Of a stretch of 64,000 nucleotides of DNA, positions 1 to 8,667 are shown in pieces. The position numbers and the translations under genes were made by a program. The notes under the pieces are model-generated. The model searched no databases, was not told where the DNA came from, and was given only the letters and a program-made list of their open reading frames with translations. The stretch's first letter is position 1; every line of letters begins with the position of its first letter. The stretch comes from Gaiellasilicea sp963784895 (GTDB lineage Bacteria; Actinomycetota; Thermoleophilia; Gaiellales; Gaiellaceae), in contig CAWATM010000002.1 in the NCBI GenBank assembly GCA_963784895.1, positions 116,678 through 180,677 on the forward strand, given 5' to 3'.

Positions 1-989
1 TCGGCCCAGCCGACGCGGGCCGTGTCGAGCACGTCCGACGCGACGAGCAGCCCCGCCTCGTCGCGCAGCTCGAGCTGGAGCTGCGGCGGCGCGATCCCGT
101 TCTCCGCCTCGATTCGAAGCCGGAGCGAGAAGGGCTCGCCCGCGAGGAACTGCTGCCGCTCCTGCCCCTCGTGGCCGACGAGCCGCGCGGCGGCGATCGT
201 CGCCTCGCCGGTGCCCCACTCGCGCAGCCCGGCGGCGCGCTCGGCCGGGTCGGCCTCGGACGCCAGCACGCGGCGGTAGCGGACGATCGCCTCGTGCGTC
301 GGACCGTCGAACTCGAGCCGGCCCTCGCGCAGCAGCACCGCGCGCTCGCAGAGGCGCTCGACCTGCGTGGCGTCGTGCGAGACGAAGACGATCGTCCCGC
401 CGCGCTGCTTGAACTCGAAGACCTTGCCGAAGCACTTGCGCTGAAACGCCTCGTCGCCGACGGCGAAGACTTCGTCGAGCAGGAGGATGTCGGCATCGAG
501 GTGCGCGGCGATCGCGAAGCCGAGCCGCATGTACATCCCCGAGGAGTAGGTGCGGACGGGACGGTCGATCGCCTGCTCGAGCTCGGCGAAGGAGACGATC
601 TCGTCGAAACGCTCGCGGATCTGCGCCCGCTTGAGCCCGTAGATGGCGCCGTTGAGGAAGACGTTCTCGCGGCCGCTGAAGTCGGGGTGGAAGCCGGCGC
701 CCAGCTCGAGCAGCGAACCGATCCGGCCGCCGACGGCGACGCGCCCCGACGTCGGCTTGATGATCCCCGCGATCAGGCGCAGCAACGTCGACTTGCCGGA
801 GCCGTTGCGGCCGACGAGCCCGACCGCCTCGCCGGGCTCGATCGCGAGCGAGACGTCGTCGAGCGCCTGGACGTCCTGGGGTTCGGTGCGACCGCGGAGG
901 ACGAACAGCTCCTTGAGGCTGCGGGCCTCGTGTGCGTGGACGCGGAAGCGGCGCGAGACCCCGTCGACCCGGATCTGGCCCGTGTTCAC
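1..989 (-). CDS. Polysaccharide ABC transporter ATP-binding protein (Wzt-like), 3' end outside window
   Basis: This is the ATPase of an ABC exporter that moves a lipid-linked polysaccharide across the membrane. The translation shows a Walker A (GRNGSGKST, about residues 60-68), the Wzt-type signature YSSGMYMRL, a Walker B with DILLLDEVFAVGDE, and an H-loop VFVSHD. After about residue 245 comes a beta-rich tail like the carbohydrate-binding C-terminal domain of Wzt, which runs off the left edge after 329 codons. The GTG start overlaps the hemH stop (GTGA), so it is probably translated from the hemE-hemH transcript. Its likely partner is the ABC-2 permease near 3858-4659, which is not adjacent, an unusual split. 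The family is certain; the exported polymer is unknown. Confidence 0.93.
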   Translation of the reverse strand, partial: MNTGQIRVDGVSRRFRVHAHEARSLKELFVLRGRTEPQDVQALDDVSLAIEPGEAVGLVGRNGSGKSTLLRLIAGIIKPTSGRVAVGGRIGSLLELGAGFHPDFSGRENVFLNGAIYGLKRAQIRERFDEIVSFAELEQAIDRPVRTYSSGMYMRLGFAIAAHLDADILLLDEVFAVGDEAFQRKCFGKVFEFKQRGGTIVFVSHDATQVERLCERAVLLREGRLEFDGPTHEAIVRYRRVLASEADPAERAAGLREWGTGEATIAAARLVGHEGQERQQFLAGEPFSLRLRIEAENGIAPPQLQLELRDEAGLLVASDVLDTARVGWA

Positions 990-1933
990 CTCTGCAACGG
1001 TACAGCGGAGTGCCGCCGGACGAGCCCGGCGAGCACGTGGATGAACGCCGGCTCGGCGTTCGGCAGCTCGATCCGGTCGAGCCGGATCCCGAGCTCGCGG
1101 GCGCGGTCGACTGCCTCGACGTCGAGGTCCCAGCGGATCTCGAGGTGGTCGGCCACGAAGCCGACCGGGCAGAGCAGGACGTCGCGCACGTCGTTCGCCG
1201 CGAGCTCGTTCAGGTGCACGAGGATGTCGGGGCCGAGCCAGGGCTCGCCGGTCGGCGACTCGCTCTGAAAGGCGAACGTCCACTCGCCCACACCCGCGCG
1301 CTCGGCGACGAGCTTCGAGGTCAGGAGCAGCTCGTCGCGGTAGGGGTCGCCCTCCTCGAGGATCCGGGTCGGCAGCGAATGCGCCGTGAAGACGACGTGC
1401 TTGTGTCGATCCGGGGCGAGCTTCTCTGCGAGCAGGTCGACGAAGCCCTGGTCGCTGCCCCAGCGCTCGACGAAGCGGACCGGCACGCGGCCGGCGACGG
1501 CGTCTTCCAGCTGCGCGCGGTACTTGCCGATCGACATCCCCGAGTAGTGCGGCGCCAGCACCAGGCCGACGAGCTCCTCGGCTCCGCCCGCGAGCGCCTG
1601 CTCGACCGCAGCCGCGATCCGGGGCTGCCAGTGGCGCATGCCGGTGTAGACGGGGAGGCCGAGCTCGGCCTCGAGCGCGGCTCGCGTCGCCTCGGTGATC
1701 TCGTTCAGCGGGTTCGAGTCCTCGATCCCGAGCCGCCGGTAGCGATCGACGAGGTCCTCGAGCAGCTCGGGCCGGATCGGGCGGCCGCCGCGGATGTCGG
1801 CGTAGTAGGCCGGAACGTCCTCGAGCCGGTCCGGCGACCCGTAGGCCATCAGCACGACCGCCGTGCTCCGCCCCGCTCCGAGACCGGCAAAGCCGGTGTC
1901 TCTGGGCGGCTCCGTCGAGCCGACGCCGCTCAT
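986..1933 (-). CDS. hemH: Ferrochelatase (probably coproporphyrin ferrochelatase)
   Basis: This 315-residue enzyme inserts Fe(II) into a porphyrin late in heme synthesis. It opens with the family sequence VVLMAYGSPDRLEDVPAYY and has the catalytic-histidine block LAPHYSGMSIGKY, the active-site glutamate block QSESPTGEPWLGPD, and the C-terminal CPVGFVADHLEIRWDLD. The PHYS form is typical of the Gram-positive/actinobacterial enzymes that use coproporphyrin III (CpfC); that substrate is inferred from the family. The ATG start overlaps the hemE stop (ATGA), and its own stop overlaps the ABC ATPase start, so the three genes form one operon. An in-frame extension upstream lies inside hemE and is not coding. 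Confidence 0.95.
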   Translation of the reverse strand: MSGVGSTEPPRDTGFAGLGAGRSTAVVLMAYGSPDRLEDVPAYYADIRGGRPIRPELLEDLVDRYRRLGIEDSNPLNEITEATRAALEAELGLPVYTGMRHWQPRIAAAVEQALAGGAEELVGLVLAPHYSGMSIGKYRAQLEDAVAGRVPVRFVERWGSDQGFVDLLAEKLAPDRHKHVVFTAHSLPTRILEEGDPYRDELLLTSKLVAERAGVGEWTFAFQSESPTGEPWLGPDILVHLNELAANDVRDVLLCPVGFVADHLEIRWDLDVEAVDRARELGIRLDRIELPNAEPAFIHVLAGLVRRHSAVPLQR

Positions 1934-2961
1934 GCCGGGACGCGGGCGGTCTGCTCGTGCACGAACGCGCGCAGGCGGCCGAGCACGTCGGGATCGGTGT
2001 CGGGCATGACGCCGTGGCCGAGGTTGAAGATGTGGCCCGGGCGGCCGGCCGCGCGGGCGAGCACGTCGAGCGTCGCCGCCTCGATCCGCTCCCACGGGCC
2101 GAAGAGGGCGGCGCCGTCGAGGTTGCCCTGGACGCCGCGCTCGCCGCCGACCTGCTGCCAGCCCCAGTCGAGCGGGATCCGCCAGTCGAGCCCGATCACG
2201 TCGCCGCCCGCGTCGCGCATCTGCTCGAGCAGCGTCGCCGTGCCGGTGCCGAAGTGGATCGTCGGGCAGTCGACTGCGGCGAGGATGCGCGCCGAGTACG
2301 GCTGCACGAACTCCTCGTAGTCCTGCGGTGAGAGCGCGCCGACCCACGAGTCGAAGAGCTGGATCACGTCCGCGCCCGCGCGCACCTTTGCGGCGACGTA
2401 GAGGGAGAACGCCTGCGTCAACTTCTCCATCAGCGCGTGCCAGGTCTGCGGCTGGGTGTACATCAGCCGCTTCACGTTCAGGAACTCGCGGCTCGGCTTG
2501 CCCTCGATCAGGTAGCCGGCGACGGTGAAGGGACCGCCGCAGAAGCCGATCACGGCCTGGTCGGGGCGCAGCTCGCGCCGCACGATCGCGACGGCCTCGA
2601 GGATGAACGGGACGGACTCTTCAGGCTCCGGCACCGTCAGGCGGTCGACGTCGGCGCGCGACCGCACCGGCTGCTCGATCACGGGGCCGACGTTCTCGAC
2701 GAGCTCGACGTTCACGCCCATCCCGAGCAGCGGCAGCATGATGTCGGCGAACATCACGGCCGCGTCGACGTCGTGGCGGCGCACTGGCTGGAGCGTCACC
2801 TCGGCGCAGAGCTCGGGCTCGTAGCAGACCTCGAAGAGCGTGTGCGTCTTGCGAATCTCGCGGTACTCCGGCAGCGACCTGCCCGCCTGGCGCATGAACC
2901 ACACCGGCGTGCGCTCGGTCGGCTCCAGCCGGGCGGCGCGGACGAGAAGGGGCTCGCTCAT
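1930..2961 (-). CDS. hemE: Uroporphyrinogen decarboxylase
   Basis: This enzyme removes four carboxyl groups from uroporphyrinogen III to give coproporphyrinogen III in the cytoplasm. The 343-residue product has the N-terminal signature PVWFMRQAGRSLPEY, the GFCGGPFTVAGYLIEG motif, the FDSWVGALSP active-site region and the conserved LDWR. I chose ATG 2961 because MSEPLLVRAARLEPTERTP matches normal family N termini, although the frame stays open 11 codons upstream. It is first in the hemE-hemH-ABC ATPase operon. The upstream region (2962-3061) is shared with a divergent gene and holds several hairpins. Confidence 0.96.
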   Translation of the reverse strand: MSEPLLVRAARLEPTERTPVWFMRQAGRSLPEYREIRKTHTLFEVCYEPELCAEVTLQPVRRHDVDAAVMFADIMLPLLGMGVNVELVENVGPVIEQPVRSRADVDRLTVPEPEESVPFILEAVAIVRRELRPDQAVIGFCGGPFTVAGYLIEGKPSREFLNVKRLMYTQPQTWHALMEKLTQAFSLYVAAKVRAGADVIQLFDSWVGALSPQDYEEFVQPYSARILAAVDCPTIHFGTGTATLLEQMRDAGGDVIGLDWRIPLDWGWQQVGGERGVQGNLDGAALFGPWERIEAATLDVLARAAGRPGHIFNLGHGVMPDTDPDVLGRLRAFVHEQTARVPA

Positions 2962-3005
2962 CCGGAGTAGGCTAGCTAGCCATGCCACGCGCACACTCAG
3001 GACTT

Positions 3006-3070
3006 GGGCCGCGAAGCGGCCCCTTCAGGGGTCTTCGCGCGCGGAGCATCCGCTCCCGCGGATGCTCCGC
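3006..3070. repeat. Cluster of GC-rich inverted repeats between divergent genes
   Basis: Three hairpins lie in 65 bases: GGGCCGC-GAA-GCGGCCC (3006-3022), CCCC-TTCA-GGGG (3020-3031) and a perfect 13-base stem with a TCCC loop (3041-3053 with 3058-3070). The last contains the ATG at 3062 used as the start of the plus-strand gene. The cluster could be a transcription terminator, a REP-like element or a translation-masking structure; the sequence alone does not decide. Confidence 0.7.
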
Positions 3071-3895
3071 TTGCGCCAGCTAGTGCAGCGAGTCGGCGAG
3101 CACCCTGTCCCGGCCGGCCCGCTTGCGGTGCGGTGGCTCGCCTACGATCTGCCGGACTTCCGCGCCGGCGCCGAGGGCGATGTCGAGGTCGTGCTCCAGA
3201 ACGCGGGGACGGCGACCTGGCGCGCTCGCGGCAACACAGGCGTCAAGCTCTCCTACCACTGGCTCGACGACCGCGGCAACGCGATCGTCTGGGACGGGCC
3301 GCGCGTCGACTTCGGCGAGCCGGTCGCCCCCGGAGACGAGGTCGAGGTGGCACTACGCGTGCGGGCGCCGCAGCCGCCCGGTCGCTACCGGCTCGCGTTC
3401 GACCTGGTCGAGGAGCTGCGCTTCTGGTTCGCCGAGGTCGGCTCGGTCCCGCTCGAGCTCGATGCCGAGGTGCTGCCTCGAATCGCTGAGCGCCGGCTCG
3501 CCGTCGTCGTCCGGGGCGGCGTCGACGAGGAGACGGCGGCGGCGCTTCAGGCGCTGGAGGAGCCGCTCGTCGAGGCGGACGCTGTCGCGACCGCCTACCT
3601 CGTCACCGGCGCGCTCCCCGCCCCCGACTGGTCGGCGCGGATCCTCGACGCCCACGCCGACGGCTACGTCGCCGTCGGTGGCTCGATCGAGGCCCGCGAG
3701 CGCTCGCTGCGTCCCTGGGCTCCGGGCGGCGGCCGCAATCCCGCCTTCTCGCACCCACTGCTGCTCCCGTCGCTCCTCACCGGCCTCGAGCCCGGCGAGC
3801 ACGACGGCCTGCCCGCCTACGCCCCCGACGGCGAGCCCGCGATCTTCGACGGCCGGATCAGACTTCGACTGCCACGCGGTCGTCGACGCGCGTGA
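3062..3895 (+). CDS. Protein with NBR1-like Ig domain, function unknown
   Basis: This 277-residue protein has two parts. Residues about 17-130 form a beta-sandwich resembling the NBR1/FW-type Ig domain, with FRAGAEGDVEVVLQNAGTAT, a W-containing core and PPGRYRLAFDLVEE. Residues 135-277 (from about RIAERRLAVVVRGG) are an unrecognised alpha/beta region. There is no signal peptide and no membrane segment. It converges on the ABC-2 permease and overlaps its end by 38 bases. Similar Ig modules occur in proteins of polysaccharide export loci, so a role in binding the exported glycan is a guess. The ATG at 3062 sits inside a perfect hairpin; other starts are possible. Confidence 0.7.
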   Translation: MLRLRQLVQRVGEHPVPAGPLAVRWLAYDLPDFRAGAEGDVEVVLQNAGTATWRARGNTGVKLSYHWLDDRGNAIVWDGPRVDFGEPVAPGDEVEVALRVRAPQPPGRYRLAFDLVEELRFWFAEVGSVPLELDAEVLPRIAERRLAVVVRGGVDEETAAALQALEEPLVEADAVATAYLVTGALPAPDWSARILDAHADGYVAVGGSIEARERSLRPWAPGGGRNPAFSHPLLLPSLLTGLEPGEHDGLPAYAPDGEPAIFDGRIRLRLPRGRRRA

Positions 3896-4571
3896 AGACG
3901 AGCGCACCGAGCGCGAGCGAGACGACGGTCGCGACCGCCAAGTAGATCACGTCGCCCGCAGCGGGCAGCTCACCGAAGAAGATCGGGTCACGGAACGACT
4001 CGACTGCCGGCGTGACCGGGTTGCCCCAGTGGACGAGGTCGACGAGCCAGGGATTGGCGTCCGCGCCCGGGATCTCGTCCAGCGAGTAGAGCACCGGCGT
4101 CAGGAAGAACCAGGGCAGGAGCAGCGCCGCGACGATGTGCTCGACGTCCCGGTAGATCGCGTTCAGGGACGCCACCGCAAGCGAGAGGCCGGCGACGAAG
4201 CCGACGATCAACACCGCCAGCGGCAGCGAGAGCCAGACCGTTGCACGCGAGTCCGGCAGGTAGACGAGGCTGAGCACCACGACGATCGCGGTCATGACGG
4301 CGAAGCCGACGAGCTGCGTCGCGACCATCGAGAGAGGCACCAGCTGGCGCGGAAAGCGCACCTTCCGGATCAGATTTGCATTCTCGAGCAGGCTGCGGGC
4401 GGCGGACTGGAGCGAGGTGGAGAAGAAGACCCAGACCGGGAGGCCGGCGAGCAGGAAGAGCCAGTAGTGCTCGTAGTCGGCCGTCTGGATCTTCAGCAGC
4501 ACGCTGAAGACGAGCAGGTAGACGAGCATCAGCACGACCGGGTGCGCGAGCGACCAGGCGAGCCCGAGCAC
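3858..4571 (-). CDS. ABC-2 type polysaccharide export permease (Wzm-like), N terminus displaced by a frameshift
   Basis: This is the membrane component of a polysaccharide ABC exporter, with about six hydrophobic segments and the family stretches HPVVLMLVYLLVFSVLLK, NANLIRKVRFPRQLVPLS and FFLTPVLYSLDEIPG. The uninterrupted frame with a standard start begins at GTG 4571. Homology clearly continues upstream in the same frame (DLIRYRELFSSLFRRDLR and AKYKGS) to about 4650, where a TGA lies. Removing one base from the CC at 4653-4654 joins this to a GTG at 4659, giving MTSTIDLIRYRELF and a normal length of 266 residues. The true gene is therefore probably 3858-4659 with a one-base insertion. Its likely ATPase is at 1-989. 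Confidence 0.88.
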   Translation of the reverse strand: MLGLAWSLAHPVVLMLVYLLVFSVLLKIQTADYEHYWLFLLAGLPVWVFFSTSLQSAARSLLENANLIRKVRFPRQLVPLSMVATQLVGFAVMTAIVVVLSLVYLPDSRATVWLSLPLAVLIVGFVAGLSLAVASLNAIYRDVEHIVAALLLPWFFLTPVLYSLDEIPGADANPWLVDLVHWGNPVTPAVESFRDPIFFGELPAAGDVIYLAVATVVSLALGALVFTRVDDRVAVEV

Positions 4572-4729
4572 CGAGCCCTTGTACTTCGCGCGCAGGTCGC
4601 GCCGGAAGAGGCTGCTGAACAGCTCGCGGTAGCGGATGAGATCGATCGTAGACCGTCACGGGCGGGGTCTAGTGTAGGCCGCGTGCCGGCTCATCTCGGC
4701 CTAACAGACCTGCTTTACCCTGTCGTCTC

Positions 4730-6538
4730 GTGAACGCGATCGCCGCGGTCGCCGCGCTCTCGGTCGCGGCCCTGACGCTCTGGGTGCTCCTGCGCGCAGG
4801 GGTCGGCGGACGACTCGTGGCCGACCCGTCGGGTGAGCGCTGGCACACGCACTCGACGCCCACCTTCGGCGGCGTCGGGATCTTCCTCGGCCTCGTCGCG
4901 GGCGTCGCCGCCGCCGTCGCCGTCGGCGCGGCCGATGCGAGCAGCGAGCTGCTCGGCATCCTCGGCGGTTGCACGATCCTCTTCGTCGCCGGCTTCGTCG
5001 ACGACGTCTACACGCTGAAGCCGATCGCGAAACTGGCGGCGCAGTTCGCCGCGGCGGGCGTCGTCCTCGCCTCCGGGCTGACCGTGGAGATCTTCGGCAA
5101 CGACGTGCTCGCCACGGTGGTCGGCCTCGTCTGGCTCGTCGGGATCACGAACGCCTTCAACCTGCTCGACAACATGGACGGCCTCGCGGCCTCGCTCGCC
5201 GCCGTCTCCTGCGCCGTCTTCGCGGTCGCCGCGCTCGACCAGGACGCCGGCGAGCTCCCGCTCGTGGTCGCGCTCGCGCTCGGCGGCGCCTGCCTCGGCT
5301 TCCTGCCCTTCAACCTGCGGCCGGGCCGCAGCGCCCGGGTCTTCATGGGCGACTCCGGCAGCCAGGTGATCGGCTTCGGCCTCGCCTCGCTCGCGCTGGC
5401 CTCGAGCTGGACGACGGCCGGCGCGACGCTGACGAGCATCGTGCTGCCGCTGCTCGTGCTGGCGATCCCGATCCTGGACACGACGCTCGTGACCGTTCGA
5501 CGAACGCTCGAGCGCCGGCCCGTCACCCAGGGCGGCACCGACCACTCCTCGCACCGGCTGGTCTACTACGGCCTCTCCGAGCAGCAGGCGGTGGCGGCGC
5601 TGACGCTCTTGGCGGCGCTGCTCGGTGCGACCGCGCTCGCATACAACGTGCTCGCGAACGCGCGCGTGACCGCGATCGGCCTGCTGATCTCGTTCGTCGT
5701 CCTCGTCCAGTTCGCGAGCTTCCTCGGCGACCTGCAGGAGCGCTCGCGCCGCGACGATCCCGGGCCGACGCCGCCGCTCTGGCGCGCGTTCCTCTCCAAC
5801 CCGCGCCGCCTCGTCGAGGTGCTGACGGACTTCGCAATCGTCTGCGTCTCGTTCCTCGCGGCGTACCTCCTCTTCGTCGACGGCGGCGGCACGTACGTCC
5901 AGCGCGGGATCTTCCTCGCGACCTTGCCGATACTGCTCGGCGTCCGCTACGTCCTCTTCGTCCTCTTCGGGATCTACCGGCGGATCTGGCGCTTCGCGTC
6001 GGCGCGCGACCTGCTGGCGATCGGCGCTGCGGTCGTGCTCTCCGCGCCGATCACGATCGGGATTGTCAGAGCGACCCGCCCGCTCACCGACTTCCCGCTC
6101 GAGATCTTTCTCGTCGACGCGCTCCTCTGCATGACGCTCGTCGCCGCCTCACGCCTGGCGTTGCGGCTGCTGCCGGGCCTCGGCACCGCCCGCGTCCCGC
6201 AGAGGCGCGTCCTCGTCGCCGGCGCCGGCCGCTCCGGGCGGGCGCTCGTGCGCGAGCTGGCCGAGACACCCGACGCACGCGTCGTCGGCTTCCTCGACGA
6301 CAACCCGGCCTTGCGACGACGCCGGATTCACGGCGTCACCGTTCACGGCAGACTCGACGACGTCGAGCGGCTGCTGGGCGAGCTGAGGGTCGACGAGGTG
6401 CTCGTGACGATTCCCGCAGCGGCGTCCGAGCGCCTCGAGCCGCTCGTCGCGTCCTGCGCGGAAGCAGGGGTCGACTGCCGCTTCGTCGTCCGCGAGATCG
6501 CGCCGCCGCCGTTTCTGGCCCGCGTGCCCGCCGAGTGA
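4730..6538 (+). CDS. WecA-type undecaprenyl-phosphate sugar-phosphate transferase fused to a CapD-like nucleotide-binding domain
   Basis: The N-terminal 330 residues are a polytopic MraY/WecA-family transferase, which moves a HexNAc-1-phosphate from a UDP-sugar to undecaprenyl phosphate to start a glycan. It carries FVDDVYTLKPIAKL, the FNLLDNMDGLAAS metal/substrate motif, FMGDSGSQVIGF and the final HSSHRLVYYGLSEQQA. After about residue 350 come four or five more membrane segments and a Rossmann-like domain (RRVLVAGAGRSGRALVREL, VVGFLDDNPALR), as in the N-terminal part of CapD/FlaA1 proteins. The catalytic dehydratase half of CapD is absent. The start is GTG 4730. The stop overlaps the next gene (GTGA). 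Confidence 0.9.
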   Translation: MNAIAAVAALSVAALTLWVLLRAGVGGRLVADPSGERWHTHSTPTFGGVGIFLGLVAGVAAAVAVGAADASSELLGILGGCTILFVAGFVDDVYTLKPIAKLAAQFAAAGVVLASGLTVEIFGNDVLATVVGLVWLVGITNAFNLLDNMDGLAASLAAVSCAVFAVAALDQDAGELPLVVALALGGACLGFLPFNLRPGRSARVFMGDSGSQVIGFGLASLALASSWTTAGATLTSIVLPLLVLAIPILDTTLVTVRRTLERRPVTQGGTDHSSHRLVYYGLSEQQAVAALTLLAALLGATALAYNVLANARVTAIGLLISFVVLVQFASFLGDLQERSRRDDPGPTPPLWRAFLSNPRRLVEVLTDFAIVCVSFLAAYLLFVDGGGTYVQRGIFLATLPILLGVRYVLFVLFGIYRRIWRFASARDLLAIGAAVVLSAPITIGIVRATRPLTDFPLEIFLVDALLCMTLVAASRLALRLLPGLGTARVPQRRVLVAGAGRSGRALVRELAETPDARVVGFLDDNPALRRRRIHGVTVHGRLDDVERLLGELRVDEVLVTIPAAASERLEPLVASCAEAGVDCRFVVREIAPPPFLARVPAE

Positions 6539-8667
6539 CGCCTGACGCCCAGCCGGAGGACGAGCCGCTCACGCCGGGAGCAGCCCGCTGGCTGCTCGGC
6601 ATCGCGTACCTCTGCCTCGCGTCGCTCTTCGCGTGGCAGGCGTCGCAACGGGTGTCGCCGTCGATCTTCTCGGACGAGATCGAGTTCACGCAGATCTCGC
6701 GTGGGATCGCCGAGACGGGTCGACCCTCGCGGCTGGGCGAACCAAGCGGCTTCGGGTCGCTCTACACCTACCTCGTCGCGCCGGCCTGGTGGCTCGACCC
6801 GACCTCGGCGTGGGAGGCGGCCAAGCTGATCGGCGCGCTCGTGATGACGGCGACGCTCCTGCCGGCGTACGGGCTTGCCCGGTTCGTCGTCTCGCGCCCA
6901 TGGGCGATCGCGGCCGCCGTCGGCGCGGTGGCGGCGCCGCCGCTCGCGTACGCGCCGTACCTGCTCGAAGAGCCGCTTGCCTATCCGTACTCGACCACCA
7001 CGTTGTGGGCGATCACCGCGGCGATCGCTCGCCCGACCCGCGGACGGCTCGTGCTGGCCGCAGCCCTTTGTCTCGTGGCGCCGTTCGTCCGCGGCGAGCT
7101 CGCTGTGCTGCTCGCGATCTTCGGCGCCGGGCTCTTCTTCCTGCTCTGGCGAAGCCAGGCCTTCACGCGCTGGCGCTCGGCCTGGAGCACCGGCGACTGG
7201 ATCGGGGCAGGGGTGCTCGTCGTCGGCGCAGCGATCGTCCTCGGCGCGGCCGCCGGCCACAAGTCCGACGCCTGGTACGTCGCGACGGGCTTCCAGAAGC
7301 AGCGACTCTTCGACCACGGCGTCTGGTCGCTCGCCGCGATGACGCTCGGTCTTGCCGTCCTGCCACTCGTGGCCACCATCGCGGCGTTCTGCTCCCGCCG
7401 CGTCCGCTCGACTCCGGAAGGCCGAGCGTTCGTCGCCGTCGGCGTTTCGGCGTTCGGGGCCTTCGTCGCCTACGCCGCCGTCAAGGGCGCCTATCTCTCG
7501 ACGGTGTTCTCGCTGCTGATCGTCGAGCGGAACGTGATCTACCTCGTGCCGATCGTGTTCGCCGCAACGGCTGCGGTACTCGCGCGCCCGCTGGCGAGCC
7601 TGCCGGCACTCGCCGTCGGCTTCGCCGTGGCGCTCTTCCTCGTGCTGAAGGCAGAGCTGCGGCTCGACCAGTACCCGTATTTCGAGGCACCCAGCCTGGC
7701 GATCGGCCACCTCGCGAACCGCAACTTCATCTGGGATGCGGACGCCGTCGAGCGCGCGCTCGTCGTGACTGCGGTCGTCTCGGTCGCGCTCCTGGCGGCG
7801 CGGACGCTCGTCGGCTCGCGTGCAGTCGGGCTGGCGATCGCCGTCGTCGCGGCCTGCGGCGTCACGGCGTGGGCGCTGACCGCCGAGATCTACGCGGCCC
7901 GCGGCCTGAACGTGTTCGCGGAGCGCCTACACCAGGCGACGCCGAAGCCGGTCGACTGGGTCGACCGGGCCACCGGCGGCGAGCCGACCCTCTTCCTCGG
8001 CCAGCAGCTCGGCAAGGACACCAACCCGATCTGGCTGCTCGAGTTCTGGAACTACTCGATCGACAAGATCTGGAGCCTCGACGGCACCGCCCCGCTGCCG
8101 TCGCTCTCGCCCAACCTCGGCGCATCGGACGGGCGCCTCGACCCCGACCCCGGCGTCCGCTGGGTCGTCGTCGGCAACGGCGTCGAGGTCGTCGGCGAGC
8201 AGGTCGGCGAGCCACGAGGCGGGATGACGCTCTTCCGGGTCGCGCCGCCGGTCCGGTTCCGCTACGCCCAGAACGGCGTCTTCCCGGACGGCTGGATGAG
8301 CTCACGCGCAACCTACTCGCAGTACGCGCCGGAGAACGGCGTCTCACGCGGATTCTCGAAGGTTGTCGTCTCGCGGCAGGGCGCGTGCGGCGTCATCCCG
8401 ACGGCGGGCGTCACCGTCCGCGTCGGCCCGGTCGCCGTCCGCGACGAGCAGCCCGGCTTCGAGCGGATCGATACCGTCGAGCGGCGTCGGCTCGAGCCCT
8501 GCGGCCTGACGCAGGTCGTCACCCGCGCCACGGTGCCGTACCACGTCGAGGTGACCGTGTCGCCCACCTTCATCCCGGCCGAGGTCGACAGCTCGAGCGG
8601 CGACACCCGCGAGCTCGGCGCGCAGGTCGGCTTCGACTTCCTCCCGCTCGGCGGCTCGGAGCGCTAG
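6535..8667 (+). CDS. Large membrane protein, GT-C-like glycosyltransferase with C-terminal beta domain
   Basis: This 710-residue protein has about ten hydrophobic helices and an early acidic loop, IFSDEIEFTQ, placed like the catalytic DE motif in the first extracytoplasmic loop of GT-C enzymes such as PMT/ArnT relatives. These use polyprenyl-phosphate sugars outside the membrane; the exact reaction is not known. The last 250 residues are a soluble beta-rich domain. It resembles the protein at 12473-14541 along its whole length, including the tails RELGAQVGFDFLP and RELGARFLAFEY. GTG 6535 overlaps the previous stop. Its TAG and the opposite gene's TAG share CTAG at 8664-8667. Confidence 0.8.
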   Translation: MTPDAQPEDEPLTPGAARWLLGIAYLCLASLFAWQASQRVSPSIFSDEIEFTQISRGIAETGRPSRLGEPSGFGSLYTYLVAPAWWLDPTSAWEAAKLIGALVMTATLLPAYGLARFVVSRPWAIAAAVGAVAAPPLAYAPYLLEEPLAYPYSTTTLWAITAAIARPTRGRLVLAAALCLVAPFVRGELAVLLAIFGAGLFFLLWRSQAFTRWRSAWSTGDWIGAGVLVVGAAIVLGAAAGHKSDAWYVATGFQKQRLFDHGVWSLAAMTLGLAVLPLVATIAAFCSRRVRSTPEGRAFVAVGVSAFGAFVAYAAVKGAYLSTVFSLLIVERNVIYLVPIVFAATAAVLARPLASLPALAVGFAVALFLVLKAELRLDQYPYFEAPSLAIGHLANRNFIWDADAVERALVVTAVVSVALLAARTLVGSRAVGLAIAVVAACGVTAWALTAEIYAARGLNVFAERLHQATPKPVDWVDRATGGEPTLFLGQQLGKDTNPIWLLEFWNYSIDKIWSLDGTAPLPSLSPNLGASDGRLDPDPGVRWVVVGNGVEVVGEQVGEPRGGMTLFRVAPPVRFRYAQNGVFPDGWMSSRATYSQYAPENGVSRGFSKVVVSRQGACGVIPTAGVTVRVGPVAVRDEQPGFERIDTVERRRLEPCGLTQVVTRATVPYHVEVTVSPTFIPAEVDSSSGDTRELGAQVGFDFLPLGGSER

